A stretch of 64,000 nucleotides of DNA from an uncultured Algibacter sp. (GCF_947487605.1 NZ_CANKXK010000004.1:240551-304550), one strand, 5' to 3'; numbered from the stretch's first letter, positions 10,101 to 18,655 are shown. Program-made: numbers and translations. Notes: generated by a model from the letters alone, not told the origin.

Positions 10101-11948
10101 ATGTTTCAGTCTAAAACCATCATTTGTTTAGTTTTCTGTTTGAATTTTTTTTTGGCGATTTTAGCACAGAACGATTCAGATATAAATATTCTTGAAGGTA
10201 ATTTTGATGAAATAACTATTTCAAAACACTATACCTATAGTAGTAATGATAAACCTCTAGATATTAATCTGGTTTTAGAGACAGATTCATTGTTTGAGTT
10301 TCATGAAAAAACATTTCTAAATTCTGGTGTGTTTCATCCATATAATTGGGTAAAGATTAAAGTCTGTAATAAATCGAACTTAACAGACTTTGTTTTCGAG
10401 TTTAATCAAACATATATAGATTCTATTAGTTTTTATAAAGCAAAAGACAATCAATTAATTGAGACTTTTCCTAAAAAAGGATTGTATTTTGAAGAAGGAA
10501 ATAGAGCTTCTTTTTTATCTAATAAATATGCCTATATCTACCCAATATCAATAAATAAAAACGATACCGTAAGCTTCTATATAAATGCTATTGTAAATGA
10601 TGGAGCATTTAGAGCCATGAATAAAATTTGGAGTGTTTCTGGATACAGTCAAAGAGAAAAAGATATTAAGGTTCGCACGTCCTATTTAGAGTTTTTTGGA
10701 GGTTTTACATTTTTGGTAGTTATTATATCTATTGCAATGTTTTTCTTTTCCAGTCAAAGCTTATATTTTTATTATGCTGGATTTGTTACGGTAATTTTTT
10801 TAAACCTTTTAGGGCTGCGTTATTTTGTGTCACCAATTTACTTTGAGAAGTATTTGTTCTTTGGTAATAATTTTTTGGAAATGTTTACGCTGTTACAAAC
10901 ATTTTTTGTGGTACAATATTTAAAACATTTCTTATCAATTAAAATGTACTACCCCAAATTGTTTGTTATTTTAGAGCGAGCTGCCTGGTTTGTATTGTTG
11001 TTTTTTGTTGCCGCTTTATTTTTAAGACAATTCCTATGGTTTTACGCAGTATCATACTATTTCGCAAAATTACTCTTGTTAGTAGTAACAATAAGTTTTT
11101 ATACGATTGCTATTAAGCTATGTTTCAAAAAAGTAATTATGGCATATTACTTTGTTGTAGCCTATTTTCCGCTTATGTTTTTTGTTGTTTATTACTTGCT
11201 TACAGCATTAAAACTTACTTCTGGGTATAGCCCTTTGGAGTGGGAGTTTGTTATTTTCTTTGAAATTTTTGTGCTTAGTATAGCGATGGCGCATCGCTAC
11301 TATTTACTTATTCAAGAAAACCTTGCCTATCAGAAGAAGCTATATGAACAGCGTTTAAAAATATCACGCGATTTACATGATAATATTGGTGCACAACTAA
11401 CATTCATAATTTCTTCAATAGAAAATTTGCCGTATGCTTTTAATATTAAAAATAAAAGATTAACCAACAAATTGCAAAACATAAGCACGTTTACAAAAGA
11501 TACTATTTACGAGTTGCGTGATACCATTTGGGCAATGAATAAAAGTAAAATTTCATTGGAAGATTTACAATCACGAATATCTAATTTTGTTGAGAAAGCC
11601 AATTTGCATTCTCAGAATATTCGTTTTGCTTTCAACTTAGACGATTCTATTCCTAAAAATACTGAGTTTTCTTCAATTGTTGGAATGAATATATATCGCA
11701 TAATACAGGAGGCAATAAATAATGCTTTTAAATATGCAGATGCTAAAGAAGTTTCAGTAAGAATTCTTAATACGAAAGCCAAAATAGAAGTACAAATAGA
11801 AGATGATGGTAAAGGTTTTGATATACAGGAAATAGATAGTGGTAATGGATTAAACAATATGAAGAAACGTGCAAAAGATATTGGAGCAGATATTAAAATT
11901 GAAAGTAAATTAACGCAAGGAACACAAATTATACTTTCTTTAAACTAA
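10101..11948 (+). CDS. 7TMR-DISM-type histidine kinase (HisKA_3/HATPase)
   Basis: The 615-residue protein begins with a signal peptide and an extracytoplasmic domain of about 170 residues resembling 7TMR-DISMED2. Seven hydrophobic segments follow (about 195-400), then a transmitter with H426 in SRDLHDNIGAQ and ATP-site motifs QEAINNAFKYA, DDGKGFD and GNGLNNMKKRA. 7TMR-DISM sensors are thought to detect carbohydrate or other small extracellular ligands; the ligand here is unknown. The gene lies between another kinase with a matching transmitter and a single response regulator, so both kinases probably feed one regulator. Confidence 0.9.
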   Translation: MFQSKTIICLVFCLNFFLAILAQNDSDINILEGNFDEITISKHYTYSSNDKPLDINLVLETDSLFEFHEKTFLNSGVFHPYNWVKIKVCNKSNLTDFVFEFNQTYIDSISFYKAKDNQLIETFPKKGLYFEEGNRASFLSNKYAYIYPISINKNDTVSFYINAIVNDGAFRAMNKIWSVSGYSQREKDIKVRTSYLEFFGGFTFLVVIISIAMFFFSSQSLYFYYAGFVTVIFLNLLGLRYFVSPIYFEKYLFFGNNFLEMFTLLQTFFVVQYLKHFLSIKMYYPKLFVILERAAWFVLLFFVAALFLRQFLWFYAVSYYFAKLLLLVVTISFYTIAIKLCFKKVIMAYYFVVAYFPLMFFVVYYLLTALKLTSGYSPLEWEFVIFFEIFVLSIAMAHRYYLLIQENLAYQKKLYEQRLKISRDLHDNIGAQLTFIISSIENLPYAFNIKNKRLTNKLQNISTFTKDTIYELRDTIWAMNKSKISLEDLQSRISNFVEKANLHSQNIRFAFNLDDSIPKNTEFSSIVGMNIYRIIQEAINNAFKYADAKEVSVRILNTKAKIEVQIEDDGKGFDIQEIDSGNGLNNMKKRAKDIGADIKIESKLTQGTQIILSLN

Positions 11949-11951
11949 TAG

Positions 11952-11988
11952 AATACGAAGTTGTACGTATTGTTTTATTGCAATAAAA
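11952..11988. promoter_or_regulatory. Two palindromes in the kinase-regulator spacer
   Basis: AATACG (11952-11957) pairs with CGTATT (11966-11971), and immediately after is the perfect 16-bp palindrome TTTTATTGCAATAAAA (11973-11988). The pair sits 30-67 nt before the response regulator start and could be an operator for autoregulation; the first hairpin could also weakly terminate the kinase transcript. Neither role is proven. Confidence 0.35.
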
Positions 11989-12018
11989 TGATAACTTTTA
12001 CATTTATAAGCTAAGTTC

Positions 12019-12669
12019 ATGAATATAAAAACAGCCATAGCAGACGATAATTCTTTTTTAATAACTGCGGTTAAAGAAAAACTGTCATTTTTTGAAGATA
12101 TAAATGTGAGGTTTTCTGCTATGAACGGTCAAGATTTAATTGAAAAAATTGAAGACAATCATAATATAGATATTGTTTTAATGGATATTGAAATGCCTAT
12201 TCTAAATGGCATACAAGCAACCGAAATTATCAAACAAAAATATCCGCAAATCAAGATAATCATGCTTACAGTTTTCGATGACGACGAAAACATATTTAAT
12301 GCTATAAAAGCTGGAGCAGATGGCTACTTATTAAAAGAAGTTAACCCAAGAGACCTCTATAATGGTATTAATGAAACCTTAGAAGGAGGAGCAGCAATGA
12401 CGCCTTCAATTGCAATGAAAACTTTAAAGCTATTAAGAAACCCTTTAGCGATTAAAAATATTGAAGAGCAAGAGTCCATTGTATTAACCCCAAGAGAAGT
12501 TGAGGTTTTAGAGCAACTTAGTAAAGGACTTAGCTATAGTTTAATAGCTGAAAATCTGTTTCTTTCTGTGGGTACAATTAGAAAGCACATTGAAAATATC
12601 TATAAAAAATTACAGGTACATAACAAGCTAGAAGCAGTACAGAAAGCTAGAAAGAATAACCTAATATAA
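12019..12669 (+). CDS. NarL/LuxR-type response regulator
   Basis: The 216-residue protein has a receiver domain with acidic pocket residues near the start (ADDN), phospho-acceptor D56 (VLMDIEMPILNG), the switch threonine in IIMLTVFD and the conserved lysine in GYLLKE. A LuxR-type helix-turn-helix lies at about 150-210 (LTPREVEVLEQLSKG, then VGTIRKHIENIYKKL). It is the only regulator in the block and the natural partner of both upstream kinases. Its targets are unknown; the palindromes just upstream and the GCTATTAAT elements are candidates. Confidence 0.95.
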   Translation: MNIKTAIADDNSFLITAVKEKLSFFEDINVRFSAMNGQDLIEKIEDNHNIDIVLMDIEMPILNGIQATEIIKQKYPQIKIIMLTVFDDDENIFNAIKAGADGYLLKEVNPRDLYNGINETLEGGAAMTPSIAMKTLKLLRNPLAIKNIEEQESIVLTPREVEVLEQLSKGLSYSLIAENLFLSVGTIRKHIENIYKKLQVHNKLEAVQKARKNNLI

Positions 12670-12713
12670 TATTACAATAACATTCATTTAATATAACGGG
12701 TATATTTATAGCA

Positions 12714-12790
12714 TATATTTGTCATGCTATTAATCAAGGGAATTACATTAGTTAGACTTCTTATGTCGAAGGAAACTGATGTTTTTTTTT
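12714..12790 (+). ncRNA. Candidate small RNA or terminator-ended leader (copy 2)
   Basis: A perfect -7 box TATATTTG (12714-12721) is followed, with the same spacing as copy 1, by ATGCTATTAATCA (12724-12736). A hairpin then forms between ACATTAGTT (12745-12753) and AACTGATGT (12774-12782), with an inner CTTC/GAAG stem, ending in nine T (12782-12790). The predicted transcript is about 65 nt. It lies downstream of the response regulator and 48 nt before the DUF4230 gene, so it could be a free small RNA, an attenuator, or the regulator's terminator. The shared layout with 7681-7766 is what argues for a conserved element. Confidence 0.55.
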
Positions 12791-12837
12791 GCGCTAAATT
12801 CATGCTATTAGTTTTTAAATATTACCTAAATTAGTGC

Positions 12838-13452
12838 ATGCGTAAAATTCTATTTGGTGTCTTTGTTACTTTAGTTATCCTATTTACATTTAAGTATTGT
12901 GATAAAGAAAGAGCAGATAAAGTGCGACTTCAAGAAAGTTCTATGCTCATTCAAAAGCAAATTGAGCAAGTTGGAAAACTAATTGTTACCGAAGGTCATT
13001 TTAGCGAGGTTTTCAATTATAAAAACTCAAAAGATGTTTTTGGTGATTTTTTTACTTCAGAAAAAAAAGCTTTAGTAGTCGTTAATGCCGATGTCTCCAT
13101 TGGTTACGATTTAAGTAATATTGAATACGATATTGATGAAGCTAATAAAACCCTAACAATAACGAGTATTCCTGATGAAGAGATTAAAATTAATCCAGAT
13201 TTGGAATATTACGATATTCAATCAGATTTTTTAAACCCATTTGAAGCAAAAGATTATAACGATATAAAGAATATTGTAAAAAAGTCTTTAATGAAAAAAA
13301 TTGAGGCTTCCGATTTAAAATCAAACGCAAAAAATAGATTAATCAGTGAGCTTTCTAAATTTTATATTCTAACCAATTCACTAGGATGGACATTGAAATA
13401 TCATGAAAACTCCATGCAATCAATAGACGATTTAAAGACACTAAAGTTATAG
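12838..13452 (+). CDS. DUF4230 domain-containing membrane-anchored protein
   Basis: The 204-residue protein has an N-terminal hydrophobic anchor (about 4-20, ILFGVFVTLVILFTF) and then an alpha/beta region typical of DUF4230 (KLIVTEGHFSEVFNYK, then KKALVVVNADVSIGYDL and a late SLGWTL). The family is widespread and of unknown function, usually predicted to be periplasmic with a single anchor. The start at 12838 gives a proper anchor with a basic lead (MRK). It runs toward the rhodanese gene and their 3' ends overlap by 6 nt. Confidence 0.85.
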   Translation: MRKILFGVFVTLVILFTFKYCDKERADKVRLQESSMLIQKQIEQVGKLIVTEGHFSEVFNYKNSKDVFGDFFTSEKKALVVVNADVSIGYDLSNIEYDIDEANKTLTITSIPDEEIKINPDLEYYDIQSDFLNPFEAKDYNDIKNIVKKSLMKKIEASDLKSNAKNRLISELSKFYILTNSLGWTLKYHENSMQSIDDLKTLKL

Positions 13453-13752
13453 TTTGCTATTTAAACTCATCCAGCCACCTCCATTAATTACTTCAATTCC
13501 ATGATTTTTTAAAATAGTAGCAGCAGTACCAGAGCGCATACCGCTTACGCAACAGGTTATTACTGGTTTATTATACTTTTTAATCTCATTAATTTGAGTT
13601 TTAATGTTTTGCAGCGGAAAATTTTTAGAATTAACAATTGCACCTTGATTGTATTCCTTAACTGTACGTACATCAATAATAACGGCTCCTCTTGATTGAA
13701 AATCTTTAATCTTGTTGTCTTTGTTACCAAATAATAAATCTAATAATCCCAT
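13447..13752 (-). CDS. Rhodanese-like domain protein
   Basis: The 101-residue single-domain rhodanese has the DVRTVKEYNQGAI motif and an active-site loop CCVSGMRSG, with C68 as the likely sulfur-carrying cysteine and an Arg in the loop as in active enzymes. No signal peptide is seen, so it is cytoplasmic. The family moves sulfane sulfur to acceptors or serves in redox handling. It is a lone gene converging on DUF4230. Confidence 0.9.
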   Translation of the reverse strand: MGLLDLLFGNKDNKIKDFQSRGAVIIDVRTVKEYNQGAIVNSKNFPLQNIKTQINEIKKYNKPVITCCVSGMRSGTAATILKNHGIEVINGGGWMSLNSKL

Positions 13753-13865
13753 AATCTAATTTTTTAGCAAATTACTTTAAATAATTTTAAATCATTGGTA
13801 ACAAAAGTTGCATGATGGTTCATTAAAATTTTATGTATATTCAACTTTTGTAACAATAAGTTAAT

Positions 13866-14618
13866 ATGGAGCCATACGTAACACTTACAATTGAAAATAG
13901 TATTGGGTATATAGAGTTTTTTCATCCAGATCATAATGCAATGCCTAGCGACAATCTTAAAAAATTAGAAGAAATTATAGTCAAAGCAGACAATGATGAT
14001 GATATAAAAGTTATTGTACTTAAAAGTGGAGGAGATAGAACATTTTGTGCAGGCGCAAGTTTTAAAGAGCTTATAAGTATTGATAATGAAGAAGATGGTA
14101 AACAGTTTTTTTTAGGCTTTGCCAATTTAATTAATACCATGCGAAAATGCTCAAAATTAATTATTGGACGTGTTCAAGGAAAAGCTGTAGGTGGAGGTGT
14201 TGGTTTAGCTGCCGCTACAGATTATTGTTTAGCAACAAAATATGCTTCAATAAAGCTAAGTGAATTAAGTATAGGTATTGGTCCATTTGTAATAGAACCA
14301 GCGGTTTCTAGGAAAATGGGAAAAACTACCATGTCTCAGATGACTATTGATGCAGAATCTTTTTTTTCGGCTGAATTCGCTAATGATAAAGGCTTGTATG
14401 CCAATGTTTACAAATCTATGGATGCTTTGGATAATGCCGTCAGAGACTTAGCTAATAAATTAGTTAGCTATAACCCTGAAGCATTAAAAGAAATGAAAAC
14501 TGTTTTCTGGAAAGGAACAGAAAATTGGGATGCCTTATTAGATGAACGTGCTAAAATTAGTGGCAATTTAGTTTTAAGTGCATTTACTAAAGAAACCTTG
14601 AAGCGGTTTAACCAATAA
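13866..14618 (+). CDS. Enoyl-CoA hydratase/isomerase family protein
   Basis: The 250-residue crotonase-fold protein has the first oxyanion-hole motif at about 61-66 (CAGASF) and the second at 108-114 (VGGGVGL). Acidic residues E133 and E144 are in the region where catalytic glutamates occur. The family hydrates or isomerises acyl-CoA thioesters, but the exact substrate cannot be set from sequence. It has no beta-oxidation neighbours. Its 3' end overlaps the converging hydroxylase gene by 11 nt. Confidence 0.88.
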   Translation: MEPYVTLTIENSIGYIEFFHPDHNAMPSDNLKKLEEIIVKADNDDDIKVIVLKSGGDRTFCAGASFKELISIDNEEDGKQFFLGFANLINTMRKCSKLIIGRVQGKAVGGGVGLAAATDYCLATKYASIKLSELSIGIGPFVIEPAVSRKMGKTTMSQMTIDAESFFSAEFANDKGLYANVYKSMDALDNAVRDLANKLVSYNPEALKEMKTVFWKGTENWDALLDERAKISGNLVLSAFTKETLKRFNQ

Positions 14619-16368
14619 CGCCCTTTTTTGTAATAATAACTAATCCATCATCTATTAATTGTCCTACTTCTGGTCGATTTTGCTTTATAGATTCTAAATG
14701 CTGCAAGATACGATCGCACAGAATGGTTTCATTTCCTTCAAATGCTAATTCGTATAGTTCTATAGGTAATAGCCAATCATTTGGGTGTTTATTAATGAGC
14801 TCTTCTAAAACTTTTGTTCTAGAAATTGTTCTGTTTTTATACTCCCTATAATCTCTAACTTGTTGGTATAAAGTCTCAAGTTCAAGCTGCTCTTCAGATT
14901 TATCAGGATGAATGGTTTTTGACGATGGTATATGGGTAATTAAATCAAAACTATGTAAATCGGCAGGTCCAGAAAACGCCGAAATAATTTCTTTTCCAAC
15001 CGCCATGTCGTAGGTTCCCCATTCGGGTTTAAATAACACCCTATCTCTATGTGTAACTGTGCAGTTTTTAAAACTTATAAGTATAATTTTACCCTGAAGA
15101 TTTCTCTTTCCAGTAATAATTTCACCAGATACTCTAATACCGCCTTCAAATTCAAGAGTTATGCTTTGTTCTTCATAAATATTATAGGCAGCAAGGTCAC
15201 GTGGACTCATATCTTCAATGGCAATATTAATGCCTTTAAGTTTCCCTATTGGCGAACCAAAACCTTTACTATGGGTGTCTGTGCCATGGCCTACGAGTTC
15301 TTTTTCTCTATAGGCTAGAGCACTTTTTCCAGTAGTTTGTATGTAGATAGGTTTTCCTTTGTTTTCAATAATATCTGTAAATACTCCAGATATTTGTAAC
15401 CCTGTAGTTAGCTCAATTGTGCCTAAAGCATTCGAATTTATAAGTTTATTAACCCCAGTAAGTCCGCCACATCTTAACGCCATGGTATTTGCAAACTCTT
15501 CAAGTACTAAGCTTAAGTGAGCAAAATCTGGTGTTACAAATAATTGAGGTTGTGGTTTGGTAATATCAAAGTTTTTAAAGGTTGCATCAATATTGTATGG
15601 TAGTTTTTTAACTTCATCAGTCATACACCAAGCGCTTTCGCCTATGGAAGATAATAAGCCTGCACCATATATTTTCGGATTTTCAAGACTGCCAATTAGA
15701 CCATATTCAACGGTCCACCAGTGCAAATTTCTAATTAAGGCCATCTCACTCGGTTCACCCATATTGCGTTGCAGGTCTTCAACCTTTTTTTCAGCTAAGG
15801 CAATAGCCTCATCATTAGAATTTGGAGCTTCTTTGATAATAGATAAATGCCTTACGGCTTCATACAACTCGTAATCTTTAGCCGATGAAATAGCTTTGCA
15901 TCCAACCTCTCCAAAACGTCGCAAATATTCGGCGTATTCTGGATTTGCTATTATGGGGGCATGCCCAGCACCTTCGTGAATAATATCTGGGGCAGGAGTG
16001 TATTCAATATGTTCTAATTGTCTTATATCACTAGCAATTACCAAAACATTATACGCCTGAAATTCCATGAAAGCATTTGGAGGAATAAACCCATCTACAG
16101 CAACTGCAGCCCAACCAATATCTTTTAAAATACGATTCATCCCATACATATTAGGGATGCTATCTATTGAAATACCTGTTTGTTTTAACCCTTCTAGGTA
16201 AGATTTATGAGCTACAGAGCTTAAAAAATCTACATTTTTGCGCATCACATATCGCCAAACAGCTTGATCTATAGCTGAATAATCAGTATAGTTCTGGGGC
16301 TTTATAAACTGTCTTAAATGCCTAGGAAGCTTGCTTAATATTTCATTAGACTCAAAATTATCCGACAT
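14608..16368 (-). CDS. Aromatic amino acid (phenylalanine 4-) hydroxylase with long C-terminal extension
   Basis: The start at 16368 (MSDNFESNEI) is preferred over an upstream in-frame Met at 16425 because the family N-terminus begins here; this gives 586 residues. The pterin- and iron-dependent domain has its iron ligands in HEGAGHAP (H131, H136) and a Glu near 221 (TVEYGLIG). These enzymes hydroxylate phenylalanine to tyrosine. After about residue 330 a further 250 residues follow (HSKGFGSPIG, then LFKPEWGTYDMAVG) that are not part of the catalytic fold; this longer form is, as far as I recall, usual in Bacteroidota. It stands alone on the minus strand. Confidence 0.92.
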   Translation of the reverse strand: MSDNFESNEILSKLPRHLRQFIKPQNYTDYSAIDQAVWRYVMRKNVDFLSSVAHKSYLEGLKQTGISIDSIPNMYGMNRILKDIGWAAVAVDGFIPPNAFMEFQAYNVLVIASDIRQLEHIEYTPAPDIIHEGAGHAPIIANPEYAEYLRRFGEVGCKAISSAKDYELYEAVRHLSIIKEAPNSNDEAIALAEKKVEDLQRNMGEPSEMALIRNLHWWTVEYGLIGSLENPKIYGAGLLSSIGESAWCMTDEVKKLPYNIDATFKNFDITKPQPQLFVTPDFAHLSLVLEEFANTMALRCGGLTGVNKLINSNALGTIELTTGLQISGVFTDIIENKGKPIYIQTTGKSALAYREKELVGHGTDTHSKGFGSPIGKLKGINIAIEDMSPRDLAAYNIYEEQSITLEFEGGIRVSGEIITGKRNLQGKIILISFKNCTVTHRDRVLFKPEWGTYDMAVGKEIISAFSGPADLHSFDLITHIPSSKTIHPDKSEEQLELETLYQQVRDYREYKNRTISRTKVLEELINKHPNDWLLPIELYELAFEGNETILCDRILQHLESIKQNRPEVGQLIDDGLVIITKKGVIG

Positions 16369-16524
16369 TGTTTGTTTTTCTTTGTAAATCACAAGTAAAA
16401 ATACGAATTCTTTAACAGAAAGCATTATTTAAACTAAATAATTATGAATATCGTAATGTTTATGAAATGGTTAGTTATTTAAAGATTTCCATATATTTAT
16501 AAAACTAAAAATTTCTAACCAAAC

Positions 16525-17628
16525 ATGTATATAAGAAGAATATTTCCAGTTTTAGCAGTCTTAAAATGGACGCGGCGCCATATTTTTTTATTCCTATTTT
16601 TAGCATTAATCCCTGTTTTTTTATTCGATGTTTTGGGATTAAAATGGTTACATATCCCATGGTTGCCTTTAGGTGTATTAGGGACAGCAGTGGCATTTAT
16701 TGTTAGTTTTAAAAACAACGCATCATACGATCGACTCTGGGAAGCTCGTAAAATTTGGGGAGGTATTGTTAATGCCTCACGTTCGTGGACTATTATGGTG
16801 AAAGATTTTGTTAATAACGACCATGCTAAAGAGTCGCTTTCTCAAGGTGAGTTATCTTTAGTACATCGTGAGTTAGTGCATCGTCATGTTGCTTGGTTAA
16901 CAGCATTACGTTACCAGCTACGAAAAGATAAACCTTGGGAAATGCATCTTAAATCTAAACGGTCTAATATAGAATTTAGAGCTGCAAAATTTAGAGTTTG
17001 TGAAGATGAAATCCCAATTGAAGAAGCTATCAAGCCTTATATTTCTGAAGAAGAATCTAAAGAATTATTCGCTAAAGGGAATCAAGCATCTCAAATTTTG
17101 GGGATTCAATCTAAACGATTAAAGGAGTTAATGAATCAAGGGTTAATTGAAGATTTTAGGCATATGGAAATGGCGAATATGTTGGTTGAATTTTACACGC
17201 TTCAAGGTAAAAGCGAGCGTATAAAAAATTTCCCATATCCAAGACAGTTTGCAACTTTAAATTATCTTTTTGTGTGGATTTTTATTATCCTTTTACCCTT
17301 CGGAATAATGGAAGGGTTCGAATCTATTGGAGATCATATTCTAGAAGATTTAGCTATTCATGAATCACAAACGTCTTTAGGGCATTTGGTTCAAGAGTTT
17401 ATTGCGAAACATTTTGTCTGGTTTTCTATTCCATTTAGTGCTTTAATTTCTTGGGTATTTCATACCATGGAGGCTATTGGAGAAAATACTGAAAATCCAT
17501 TTGAAGGAGGGCCAAACGACATACCAATTACAGATATGAGTCGAGGAATTGAAATTGATATTAGACAGTTAATTGACGATACAGATATTCCAGAACCTTA
17601 TGTGTGGAAAAATGATATTGTAATGTAA
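16525..17628 (+). CDS. Bestrophin-family anion channel
   Basis: The 367-residue protein has the bacterial bestrophin (UPF0187/YneE) pattern: two early hydrophobic segments (about 19-35 and 45-62), the signature FKNNASYDRLWEARKIWGG, a helical middle part, and two later membrane segments (about 243-262 and 300-315) followed by ENPFEGGPNDIP. Bestrophins form pentameric anion channels in the membrane. The start at 16525 gives the conserved short cytoplasmic lead. A composite inverted repeat lies just after the stop. Confidence 0.93.
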   Translation: MYIRRIFPVLAVLKWTRRHIFLFLFLALIPVFLFDVLGLKWLHIPWLPLGVLGTAVAFIVSFKNNASYDRLWEARKIWGGIVNASRSWTIMVKDFVNNDHAKESLSQGELSLVHRELVHRHVAWLTALRYQLRKDKPWEMHLKSKRSNIEFRAAKFRVCEDEIPIEEAIKPYISEEESKELFAKGNQASQILGIQSKRLKELMNQGLIEDFRHMEMANMLVEFYTLQGKSERIKNFPYPRQFATLNYLFVWIFIILLPFGIMEGFESIGDHILEDLAIHESQTSLGHLVQEFIAKHFVWFSIPFSALISWVFHTMEAIGENTENPFEGGPNDIPITDMSRGIEIDIRQLIDDTDIPEPYVWKNDIVM

Positions 17629-17630
17629 TA

Positions 17631-17771
17631 AAAAAGAGGCTGTCTAAAAAGTAAGTTCAATGTCATATTGAGCCTGTCGAAATATTTTTAGTTTATTGAA
17701 AACCAATATTAGTTTCGACAGGCTCAACTTGACAAAACGTATTACAATGACTTTTTAGACAGCCTCTTTTT
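17631..17771. repeat. 141-bp composite inverted repeat, MITE/REP-like, likely bidirectional terminator
   Basis: The ends are perfect 22-bp inverted repeats (17631-17652 and 17750-17771; outer bases AAAAAGAGGCTGTC). An inner inverted repeat TTGAGCCTGTCGAAA (17668-17682) pairs with TTTCGACAGGCTCAA (17713-17727). It fills the gap between converging bestrophin and DUF4136 genes, and each arm ends in a T-run when read outward. The inner unit resembles a dispersed intergenic repeat common in Flavobacteriia. No ORF and no clear target-site duplication is seen. Confidence 0.8.
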
Positions 17772-17782
17772 CTTTGAGTTCA

Positions 17783-18340
17783 TTATTGCTGTGCTCCCGG
17801 AGGATATTTAGACATGATTTCTGTGACAAATTCTTTTATACGGGCTTCTTTCTTTTCTATGTTTCTGCTTAAATAGCCAGTTCCCATACCTTGCCAAACA
17901 AGTTCTTTTTTATTGGCATCAATAAGATCTATATAAAGTGTTCCTTGTGTGCTTGTAGAAACTGTAGGTTGATTCCAGCCCCAGCCCCAACCAGGACCAA
18001 AGCCTCCCCAACCACCCCAACCCCAAGCGCCCATGCCCCAAGAATTGTTGTAAACATCTACGCGTTGTTGAGATTTAGTAAAAAGACTCACTAATAAATC
18101 TGGGTTTTCAGATTTTGAATAGCCTTTGGCTAACAACTCAGCTTCAATAGCTCGTAGTATTCTACGTTTGTCTAAATCGCTAATTTCGGCTTTATCAATA
18201 CCAGTTTTAAAGAATGCAAAGGTTTTGTATTCACCAAAGTTTGCACCTTTATCATAATCTGCTGCAACTCTAACAGAGGTACAGGATGTTACTACCATTA
18301 CTAACAATAATAGCGACAAAGTTTTAAATAATTTATTCAT
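17783..18340 (-). CDS. DUF4136 lipoprotein
   Basis: The 185-residue protein has a lipobox VTSC with C20, followed by the DUF4136 fold (VRVAADYDKGANFGEYKTF, RRILRAIEAELLAKGY, and LYIDLIDANKKELVWQG). A glycine/tryptophan-rich insert at about 102-125 gives low-complexity sequence. The family is common in Bacteroidota and its function is not known; it is expected on a membrane facing the periplasm. Confidence 0.92.
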   Translation of the reverse strand: MNKLFKTLSLLLLVMVVTSCTSVRVAADYDKGANFGEYKTFAFFKTGIDKAEISDLDKRRILRAIEAELLAKGYSKSENPDLLVSLFTKSQQRVDVYNNSWGMGAWGWGGWGGFGPGWGWGWNQPTVSTSTQGTLYIDLIDANKKELVWQGMGTGYLSRNIEKKEARIKEFVTEIMSKYPPGAQQ

Positions 18341-18490
18341 AATGCAATTTTTTACGGTTATAATAGTTGTAAAAAGCTAGAGTAAACCTGTATTCTATAA
18401 AGATAATTAATTTACAGAAACTTTCTTTTTTTTACTTTTAATAGCATCAAGAATCATACCAAGTATTAATCTAAAAATGAGTGAGAAAGG

Positions 18491-18655
18491 CTATTTTTTG
18501 GTTGAATTTGTTCGTTTGTCATAGCCGTATGGACAATGTCTACAACCGCTTTCACAACAATATCCTCTTTTTAAATGGTACCGCTCTGTAAAACAACGAT
18601 ATCCTTCTGGGGTAAGATAGTAGTCGCCTTCCTCAATGGGGATGATTTTTTTCAT
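18491..18655 (-). CDS. DUF5522-type 54-residue Cys-rich protein
   Basis: This short gene encodes MKKIIPIEEGDYYLTPEG followed by YRCFTERYHLKRGYCC and CRHCPYGYD, ending in TKK. The four-cysteine cluster (CC, C, C) with HCPYG suggests metal binding, matching DUF5522 proteins of Bacteroidota. The reading frame is short but the motif is distinctive. A -7 box (TAACTTTG on the minus strand, 18669-18662) lies only 6 nt before the start codon, so the message may have almost no leader. Confidence 0.85.
   Translation of the reverse strand: MKKIIPIEEGDYYLTPEGYRCFTERYHLKRGYCCESGCRHCPYGYDKRTNSTKK

Noticed and set aside
12795..12811. Third copy of the ATGCTATTA leader element
   Set aside because: ATGCTATTA at 12802-12810 lacks the -7 box at the fixed distance and has no terminator after it.
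15049..15874. Frames of 89 and 105 codons on the plus strand
   Set aside because: Fully antisense to the aromatic amino acid hydroxylase gene, which has clear family motifs.
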